Shown piece after piece: positions 55,610 through 64,000 of a stretch of 64,000 nucleotides of DNA. Source of the DNA: Collybia mongolica (Eukaryota; Basidiomycota; Agaricomycetes; Agaricales; Clitocybaceae); contig JAAXNY010000001.1 in the NCBI GenBank assembly GCA_013420905.1, positions 1,736,001-1,800,000 on the forward strand, written 5' to 3'. Under the pieces are notes generated by a model. That model was not told the origin of the DNA and ran no database searches. It saw only the letters and a program-made list of their open reading frames with translations. The position numbers and the translations under genes were made by a program. The stretch's first letter is position 1. Each line of letters starts with the position of its first letter.

Positions 55610-57432
55610 TCAAGTAACCTTTGTCTGTACATGGAACACACTCTCATCCCACGTTGTTTTTTCATTACCTGTGCGGCGATTGAACCGAACTGTAGAGAGC
55701 TCTTTTGTAGGCATTGGATCGTCTTTCCACGGTTTTGCGACGAGTTTGCGCGAGTTCATTCTGTACATGAAGGACGTCAATTTGGGAGATAGGTGGAGCT
55801 TATAATTTACATAATGAGCATGGCATTGGAATAGGCTGAACGTATTAGTTGGACTTCCAGCAATGATAAAGATAAAGTGTGCTCACTGTGAGGAATGGCT
55901 GCAAAGATGGCCAGGTTAGTGATAGGTGTCGCTCCATAATGCTAAATGAGAACAGTCAGTTGATAAAGATGCCAAAGTATAAAGCTATTCGTACCACGAT
56001 AATCCCAATCAAAGCAAGCAACCTGAGATGAAGTCTCCTGTTACGGGGATCTGCAAAAATATGAGAACACGTACCCTGTGAACGCGCCAGTACCAATCGT
56101 ATACTTGATAAGCCTCGCAATAACGACGTTCGTAGGTGTTCTATTCAATGCGCATGAGCGAAGATCTAGGGAAGTCGCCAAGGGTAGCTTACGCGCGCGT
56201 CATTTTGGGGTCTCGTCGTCTCAGGTAGAAAATAAGCAACCCGGCCAACAGAAAATCAGTCGCCGACATCACAGCCTCACAGGCAACGTTGATGTTCTGT
56301 TGGGACCATTTCACATGACCGATTCAATTAATAAATGTCACTCACGCCAAGCTTTTCATCGGCAGCCGCTCGACTAGGGTCTCTAAGACTAGAGGAATGT
56401 AAAATATAAGGGTTTTTACACGATACTACCATAGCAGTTGCTCACACTTGAATGTCAGCAACTGATATCAGCTGCAGTCAGTGTGAGGTCCAGGTGGAAT
56501 GGCAGATTTACTCACCAAGGCCTAATGCTGCCGGGACGTTTTCGACATCATACGCGAAGCTGCATTAGATAGCGGAAGACGTACCTAAGGTAGCTAACAC
56601 AAAGGGTGTCTGCCAAACGCTTGTAAACAAAATTGAGAATGGAGAGATCGTCGATTTTACCGCAACAATAAGAGGCCCGATACTTTGACTGACTGATCGT
56701 AACTCTGGGTAAGTGCGCAATTTCGGAACGTATCAAAGAAATGACTTACATCGATAGACCCGAAACAGGAAAAAGCTGTTGAAGCACTTTAGATCCTGTG
56801 TATCAGCACAATATCGGAATTAAACCAACCCTTGGATGTGAAAAATAATGAGGGCCTATATATCTATAAGATTGAGCCCCCGGGATACAGCTGAATACGG
56901 ACCGATAGGAGTCCAGCAGCCTTGATGGAATCAGGAAAATCAGGTCAGTCTGGAAGTCCATCAACAAGTCATAACGTACTCGGACCCCCCTAGAATACTG
57001 GTTGATAACATTCATTGAACATAGAGCTTGAATTCTCGTACCAAGGATAGTTCCGCAACATAAGAACATTTCCGAAGTGTAAGATGAGAGGGAGGTATAC
57101 CGACGAGGCTATCGAACCTATTATTAAACGACAAATTCAATAGTGAGATAGCTCACTCACTTATCGCAATAACAAGGGCCGAAGTTAGACCGAAATTGAT
57201 GAGCACCTGGGGAAATTTGAGTCTCAATCCTGAGAGGAGACAAATTGGAGGTAAATGAGCTTACAACGGTCTTGATATGCCAACGGTCCTTTGACCCATA
57301 ATTGATGAAGTATAAAATGGTTTGAACGGTAGTCATACCCCACAGCGCTGTCTCCAAGAACGCTCCAATAAGGACTGGTCCATAGCTAGGTCCCAGATTG
57401 AACTCAGCCATGGTGCTCGGCGTTTGAGACAT
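55610..57432 (-). CDS. Multi-pass membrane protein, DUF6534-like (copy B)
   Basis: Starts MSQTPSTMAEFNLGPSYG at 57432; LIGAFLETALWGMTTVQTIL, YFINYGSKDRW closely match copy A. Second exon VLINFGLTSALVIAI; further exons contain ALIIFHIQG and YSNAMLI; the end is MNSRKLVAKPWKDDPMPTKE ... VFHVQTKVT, stop at 55610-55612. The tail after YSNAML aligns with copy A position by position. Intermediate exons not fully resolved. Unknown function; member of a large Agaricomycete membrane protein family. The pair A/B brackets the terpene genes. Confidence 0.65.
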
Positions 57433-59267
57433 CGTTGTTTAATCAGAAGAGAGACAGAAACTCATTTAGCTGTTCACTATTAAGTATGAATGCTCGGTGG
57501 CTGGATGATAGTCAATCGGAACCAGGTTTTGCTGTGGAGATCTAAAGCAATGGAGTCAACATCACGACAAGACCCAAACTCAGAATGATGGGTCGCTTAC
57601 CCGGGGTCATGCCCAAACATGTTAGTTCCTGAACGCAACACGTTGGTTGCCAATGTCTCTAACAATTCGAGTGTCTGTTCGAGCTGGAGCACCGTGACCG
57701 GTGACCACTGATTGACGGTATTACGGGAGAGTCTGCCACTCTCAGTTCAGTGGAAAGTTAACATGTCAACATGCACGCGCTCGATCAAGCCTTATTTTTT
57801 CAGCCGCTAAAGCGCCGCAAGTGAGCAAAGCAATCTGTCATGATATTTGCTCATGTCAATCATTCTCATCGGGCGTATGTCTTGGAACTAACTCATTTTG
57901 TAGTTTCATGTCATGTAGCCAATATACAGACCTTTGGGTCGGATTATTCCCATGAAGTCAGTAGATACGCATAGGATGTATAGAAGAGCCAACTGATAAG
58001 AATCACTGTGGAAACTGGAGGCCAACTAACTGATCTGCCCACCCTTCAGAAGGCACTCCCATCACACAGAATGGCATGAAATCAAAGGGAGAAAGGCGCG
58101 TGTGGTGTGAATAGTCGCATGTGCATAATGTCTGGCCTGATCCAGCACCAGCACGCCAAGGAGAGAGTCCGGAGAGCAACCACGATAACCACTTGATATA
58201 AAACGAAAAACAAGCGTGCCAGAGCCAGCGCGCCAAACCACGGGCCGTACACGTTGGCAACGCAATATAGCGTTGGGAATTTCATGGGAGGTTTGTGGGT
58301 AGGCATCGCGGATTGGTACTGGTAACCATGGTTATGGGATCCCCTAAAAACAAGCTTAGCTTTTCGAAATCATTAAAATGACCATGTCACCATAAGACTC
58401 GGGCGCTTCAACGAGACGGTCAAGTGGTAGATACGAGAATACTACTCAACATGGACCCCGTTCAATCCCGCCTTCCAGTAATAATTTTAAGAGTAAGCGC
58501 TCTATTGTACACACCCAACAACTTCATCCGCAAAGATGAACCTGCCTTCCCCAAGGCGGCGGCATACAATTTAGATACACAACTGTTGACCTTGCCCTGT
58601 ACATACGTGAAAACTTAGAAGCAACTGTGTGTTAGGGGATTGCGAACGGCGAATGAGATCGCAAAAAGAGAAAATGGTCTTGTTTCCCCCGATTTGGAGC
58701 CGAAAGAACGACCCGGCGCTGGGGATCGGCGCGAGGTGTATAGTATAAGTGAGGGTCGGTAGCAAGTCTCTGCACAAGCACAACACTCAACACTCAATAC
58801 TACCATAGACCACAATCGATAACTGTTACTCTGATGTTGGGCGGGTAAGGACGGGGCCGTAGATGTGGGGGTTACGAAAGCACCCATTGAAGGGTGACGT
58901 GACTGAGCGACATTCGTAGGCCAGGGTACCCTACATCCCAGCCTCATTGTCACCTGACGTTGGCAGAGTGATATATCAGCCCCTGCTAATTACCACCAAA
59001 GGCTGATACAAAAACCGTGGTCGTTAGCTTGCTCACCACTGATATATCACCACCCCGGTACTCCTATCAGGTTTGTGATACATCATTACCCAGCTGGATC
59101 TTCTGCCCTTCATCCCGCTCCCGACCTCTTGTCGCGCCCTCCATTGTCAGCTGTTTGCTCTATTCTTAATCTGTCTTCTTCTGTTCATGATTCTTCAGTC
59201 GTGCTAATTTTAACTGACATATTTTAATGTTCGTTAATGACGTATGTTACATACTAAATTGATATGT
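57433..59267. other. Intergenic, no recognised gene
   Basis: Overlapping open stretches at 58003-58306 and 58571-58953 are not supported. An exact 12-bp inverted repeat GTGATATATCAG / CTGATATATCAC lies at 58968-58979 and 59039-59050. Confidence 0.3.
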
Positions 59268-59853
59268 TCAATGACATTCGACAAACTGTCCGTTTAGCGC
59301 GGCGCCGCTCCCCTCTCTCAGAACCTCCGAAAGACTAGCCCATTTCCCTTCACAATACAAACGCATTTCATCGCGGATCGCAGCCTGATGCAAAATATTA
59401 GCGTAATCGGGAAAATAAAGAATGATGATACCAACCTGCTGATGAGCATACGCGCTCCGTCCTTCATCTACAGCAGCTTGTTCCAACCTTCCACCTGCTA
59501 GGCACTGGTTCTCTGGCATACGGGTATTGTTAAAGCTAGGGAAGGTCACGTCGGCGCGTTCTGTCCACATCCTGCTTTGCCAAGTGAAGAATTGCTTGAC
59601 CCGGTGCATCTCTTCATCCAGCAGCAGGCATTCCTCCTGCCACCGATGCGCGCGGGCCCGTGCTTTACACCACTCGATGCGAAGAGCTGTGAATAAGACC
59701 ATCGTTCAGCGTGAGGGAATAAAGCCAGCTGTATGCAAGCGTACCTTCTCGTGACCGTTGATCCAAACCTTCCTCAGAGACTGAGCCATGGACCTTCCAG
59801 AGCCAGGACATCCGTTTCGTCATAGGGACCAACCCTCCAGGTTCCAAGATCAA
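59268..59853 (-). pseudogene. KDZ transposase C-terminal remnant (CxC2 type)
   Basis: Three joined pieces: to 59745, 59686-59436 and 59394-59268, with clean introns. The spliced sequence reads TKRMSWLWKVHGSVSEEG, then SREALRIEWCKARARAHRWQ, EEMHRVKQFFTWQSRMW, GRSAYAHQQAAIRDEMR. This is the characteristic C-terminal block of Agaricomycete KDZ transposases (a W-W core, then ALRIEW-KARA-RW, EEM-RV). It is a different type from the CxC5/CxC6-like gene at 9.5-11.9 kb. The upstream catalytic part is not recognisable, so this is a fragment. Confidence 0.65.
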
Positions 59854-60819
59854 ATTACCAACCGGGCCTTTTGAGTAGGTGCTCTATCGCTCGAAATGTG
59901 TAGATAAGAAACAGTTTCTGTGGCTCTCAAGGTCGAGATTTCTGCGGGACTTTGGTTCAAGATACCCTCCCCAAAAGAAATCTGCACGTCACGTACCGGA
60001 GGCAAGGACGCCACTTCACCATTGACCCAGATCAGCATGAGCCCTCGAATTCCCTGGACTGTGTGGCACCGTTCATCGTTTCAATACTGGAAATCGCGCC
60101 TTCAGTTCTGCAGAGTTCTCCAGAGGGATGTAGCCTTCACTTTTTGACGTACATTGGAGTGAATATGGTGGAGTAATGAGGGAGATACGGGGGAGACGTA
60201 AAGGAAGTGTGGTCGAAAGAAACGTGGCTTGGTCTGTGCGCGGTAGAACCAATCTAGGACAAACAAACCCTTTCGGAATTCCTTATACCCCACACCGGAT
60301 CATAGGTCAAGAGCTGATTTTATGAATTATTCCAGGAACCTGTCGAAGTCCCTCGAGCTCTGCTCTCAGGCAGCTCAAGGTACAAAGTGTGTGCGCGCCA
60401 ATATGAATGTCAAGAATGATCCCGGTCGGACCCGGCCCGAAAGCCATGCCACAAACAACGCGCTTGACGTTGCGTTTTTGACGAGCGGTCGAATTGTGCA
60501 TATGCAGGACATTTTGTGTCCTTATTCCATGTCTGACTTCTGGTTTACATGGCCAATATGAGCAAGGGTCTAGACAAGGAAGCCGACTGTGGTTGACAGT
60601 TAGTCTCGGAATCCTTCGGAGATCGGTTCAGAAAACATATAAAGCCACACCCGAAACGCCCTCAATCCTCAGCATCTCTCACATTCCCCCACCATCTGCC
60701 AAGTGTTTCTCGACTACCCGGTGCGAGGGTACCTCTATGAGGGAAATTGTCGCCGGAGTTGACTAGCACCAGATATCTCGATCTTGTCTCCCTCCTTCCT
60801 CGCGCCTCCTGCTTCTTCA
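59854..60819. other. Intergenic, no recognised gene
   Basis: May include decayed upstream parts of the KDZ fragment; none could be aligned by eye. Confidence 0.3.
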
Positions 60820-61017
60820 TCACCGACTAAAGCCCTGTGTCCAACGTTCTGTGAAATCGCCTAACTCCTCTGGAGTAGCTTTAATGTCGTAAATTGCGTA
60901 TCTACGAGCAGCGGCCCCCGTGCCTTTCCAGCTGGCAGCTTGTGCACGCCATACCTTGACTTTGGGGCTCTTCACAACTCTTGGAATCTCTTCGTTGTCG
61001 TCGGGGCCCTGTGATCT
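60820..61017 (-). CDS. Possible terminal exon of a small hypothetical gene
   Basis: Open frame after an AG acceptor at 61018-61019: charged, with KVKVWRAQAASWKGTGAAAR and RYAIYDIKATPEELGDFTER, ending at 60820-60822. A preceding exon ending EAPM|GTATGA at 61101 joins in phase. The start could not be placed. No family recognised; composition and ordered look suggest a real protein. Confidence 0.35.
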   Translation of the reverse strand, partial: RSQGPDDNEEIPRVVKSPKVKVWRAQAASWKGTGAAARRYAIYDIKATPEELGDFTERWTQGFSR

Positions 61018-61404
61018 CTTATTGGTGCTAAGTCCTCAACACACCGTGATTTCTGGATCTGACTAGACTGATGGGGCAAAAACCTGGGGAATCGTCATAC
61101 CATTGGTGCCTCCGGCTCTGCTTTTTCCCCGCCCACCCTCGCCCGCGTTTCTTCACACTATTGATGTTAGACGTGTTGTTTACCACTATGCTGCGGTGCG
61201 TCTTTCCCTCGCCATTCCTCCCATCCCGCTCTCCCCGTCCCTGGGAGGCTGACGGCAGCCGATTTCCCTCGACCGGCGCCACGACCGCGCACAGACGACG
61301 ATGACGATGACGACACGACGATAACGACGAGAGACGATCAGAATCAGGAGTCGACTTCATCGAGAATTGCTTGTACGCCCCGAACCTCGACATAGATGCT
61401 AACA

Positions 61405-62968
61405 CCTTGCTCTCTCCAGATGCCTTAGTGGTCTGATACGTTCACGATCAGTATCGGCCACACGTGTGATTCGATGGATCCGCAAGCTGGCAATTGAGGC
61501 CAGCAGCGGGGCCTTCGGGCCCCTCGGTGAGCCTATCTCCTTCTCTAGAGAATAGGTGCTAATGACTGCGTTCTATATATTTGCGGCGGGGGCAATGCAA
61601 TTTTTTTGCATTCGCCAAGACCCGCCACTGCCTGGAAATGATCCCTCTGCGCCCCAAAGTGACCCCACTCATGGATTTCCTGCTCCTGTATATTACTTCA
61701 TAATCCGCTCCGTCTACAGTACTTGTTTGTATTGTCACAATTGCTATCGTTTGTAATTCCATGGTACCCTCCGGAATTACCTATGAAATGTAACGGTTAC
61801 CCAATTGCTGGTCAACGTAAAGTCTAATTCCATGGTAAGGTCATTAAAATATCAGAGAACACATAATTGCGTATAAGAATATGCCAAATTGAACGGCATA
61901 TTCTAGGAGGCCACCCATACGCATTGGACTCTTGCTTTCTATCGCTAAGCGTGCTATAAATATAAAGAAATTTTCTCCAGATTTGAAGACTAACGTTCTC
62001 TGGTGGATCTAAAATATTGTGATGGATCAGCGTTGTCTTCTGTAATATTCAGGACGTCTGTAAGAAAAGTTTGCAGGTATTCTTCTATGGATACCCATCG
62101 GTGGAATTCTTGAGTAGAAGCGGCAGGGAAGCATATTTTTATTGAATACAATACTTCCTAGTATTCTGCCGTCATAGCTTTCCGCCGTGATTGTTGTCGG
62201 CACAGTTTGCCCCTGAGTATACGGTCAGTCAGGGAATACGGGGCGACGATCGACTCAATAATGTACACAAGGGAATATTGTCGGTTCATAATCCTCAGTG
62301 CTATAAGTGTCAGCAAGCAAATGTGCTCGGTAGAAACGCACCGTGCGCGCGCTACCACCGGATATGACTTGGGGAGTACATGGGCGAAGATAACATATAC
62401 GGATATGGATCCAAAATAGCGTGAGCAGTATGTTCACGCCTATGAATGCGCATTTCCAGAATAATCGTGATCTGTAAGAAGTTGGTTTGATAATCTACAG
62501 CATGTTGTGATCACGGGAAGTTGACTGCAATCAAGTAGCTTTTTGCATGCCGCTTTGAACATATCCACAGGAATCTTACCTGAGAGATTATGTCGTACTG
62601 AATAGTGTAGGATCGCTGTAGAAGTCGATGACAACAGGAACACATGCATGCCGGTATATTTCTTGCTTTCTGGCAGTTTTATAGACATTCTTACAGCCTG
62701 AGCTATAGCTGCGGGGTACCATCTATAGATGGAACAAGAATATGAGTGGCATATTTGATTGCTTGCGTGCGGAAACGATCCAACCGCGTCAGCGAGCACT
62801 CTGGTCACGGGGCTTGACGCGTGATTTCGATAATCACGTGACTACAAATCATCCGCTCACCAGGCCCCAACACACGACACACCACTATCATTTTCTCTCT
62901 CCCCGCCCAACGCTCCCTCTCCTAATTCACAAATTACCAAACAATCTCAGCCGCCCAAACATAGTGCG
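61405..62968. other. Intergenic, no recognised gene
   Basis: The 62440-62808 (-) open stretch starts with GTG and is not accepted. The last ~120 bp (62850-62968) is C/T-rich, a common fungal core-promoter texture, in front of the next gene. Confidence 0.3.
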
Positions 62969-63549
62969 ATGGCCGTTCGTCCTACGATCTTCGATATATC
63001 CCGTTCCATGAACATACTCGATACCCTCCTCACCGAAGGTCACTCCCTCGATGACATGAAATTCGCGGTTAATACAGTTATAAACGTGACTCGCTATATG
63101 CAAGATACCCTTCTGGTAGCGGTGGTCGAGACGGAATGTGTGGCACGGGTGGCGCTCGAGAAGAAGCGCAAAATCGCCGCGTCCAATGCTCGCCGACGAA
63201 AGCGAATTGACGTTCTTAAGAAAAGGGTCGCGGAAAAGCAGTCTGCATTTGATACTCGTAAGCATGGCGGTATCGTTAACTTGGCGTGGTATCTTCTCAA
63301 GTTTAATCACTGGGCGTGCGACAGATCCGATTCCACGCCAGGAAAAGCTTAATGGTCGTGTAGAGAAGAAAAGGCCGAGAAAAGCGACAGTGAGTCTATT
63401 CTTGCTGTCACAAACCACGTTTGGATAAATGCTGCTCCAAAGGTCTTTCAGAGGATGAGGCCGGCAGGAAAAAAAGAACTGAGGTGGAAGTCGCCTATTA
63501 TTGGGTCGAGGCTATCTCCCCCGATTCAAGAGTGATTGGGTCTGATTAG
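62969..63549 (+). CDS. Small hypothetical protein with helical core and basic C-terminus
   Basis: Exons 62969-63269, 63325-63389 and 63454-63549; predicted 153 residues. Introns of 55 and 64 nt: the first, GTATCG with a TTAAC site and CGACAG, the second GTGAGT with TTTCAGAG. Both restore a continuous frame where the unspliced frame would end early. N-terminal half is helical (SMNILDTLLTEGHSLDDMKF); residues ~60-95 form a strongly basic coiled-coil-like helix (KKRKIAASNARRRKRIDVLK); the tail is basic, then ends acidic/aromatic (VAYYWVEAISPDSRVIGSD). The basic patches could be nuclear localisation signals. No family recognised. A pyrimidine-rich promoter supports the start. Confidence 0.6.
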
Positions 63550-64000
63550 AGCTGTGCTGGTTAAATATGTCCAATCTATCGCACTCAACTCTTGCGTTCC
63601 CCGCTGACTCAGGTCCTCATTCATATACTACATGTACACATTCCTTTTTATTATCCACATTTCATACAATACAGTCAACTCTACGGTCGCTATTGCGAGG
63701 ATCTCTCTCGCTCCTTCTTCGATTCGCTTCCAAGTTACATATAATAAATTGTTCCAGATTCTCTCTCGAATCAGAGAAAACGCATCAATATTGTGCGGGT
63801 GGTTCGCTCCCATTTCCACTTGCTGTCCATACTATACCTTGCTATCTAGACTAAAATTTGTCTGGTCAGTGCCTGCATGGTTCGTTAGTGATTTTAAGTG
63901 GGTTTACGAGAAATTCGGCACTGCAGAGAAAAATCAATTACCCTAAGTGGGATATCACACCGCTCTCTACCCGTGCCCTGGCTTTCATATCTTGTGATTA
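63550..64000. other. Downstream of the hypothetical gene, no recognised gene
   Basis: Nothing recognised. Confidence 0.3.

Noticed and set aside
1..64000. CRISPR array, bacterial operon or phage features
   Set aside because: Spliced genes and element types are eukaryotic; the repeats seen are minisatellites and transposon ends without regular unique spacers.

Overview
The window looks like a piece of a mushroom-forming basidiomycete (Agaricomycetes) genome. Evidence: genes cut by many 45-70 nt introns with CTAAC-like branch sites; an Agaricomycete-type BTB/POZ protein; DUF6534-like membrane proteins; KDZ (Kyakuja/Dileera/Zisupton) and CACTA/Plavaka-like transposons; a Ty3/gypsy chromovirus; and a trichodiene-synthase-type terpene cyclase. 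All exon structures below were worked out by eye from reading frames, splice sites and paralogue comparison.

Left part (1-20.5 kb): nested mobile elements inside a small family of secreted cysteine-rich genes. A gypsy 3' end (1-1942) sits inside the transposase gene of a CACTA/Plavaka-like element (1943-3658). That element is itself inserted in a ~435 bp repeat that recurs beside another member of the gene family (26.8 kb). A 5'-truncated LINE (8242-15994, 10 bp target duplication) landed between the TATA box and the start codon of a third family member. A 5.8 kb two-gene KDZ transposon (9264-15069) is inserted in the RNase H domain of the LINE. A second, deleted KDZ copy (18388-20023) and a 195 bp mariner-type MITE (17076-17270) follow; the former splits a zinc-finger pseudogene.

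Middle (20.5-45 kb): a 12-exon sedolisin (S53) protease, more cystine-knot-like genes, and gene-poor DNA. The family has six apparently intact genes and one pseudogene between 5.2 and 33.3 kb. Each knot module has the spacing C-x6-C-x5-CC-x3-C and is cut by a phase-0 intron between its fifth and sixth cysteine, so one symmetric exon adds one module. Further right are a complex minisatellite with hairpin motifs (37.6-40.2 kb) and a BTB/POZ gene.

Right part (45-64 kb): a compact putative sesquiterpenoid cluster made of an FAD monooxygenase (+), a trichodiene-synthase-like cyclase (-) and a P450 (+), all with intact frames. It is flanked on both sides by paralogous multi-pass membrane protein genes. 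After it come a KDZ transposase remnant and a small coiled-coil/basic hypothetical gene.
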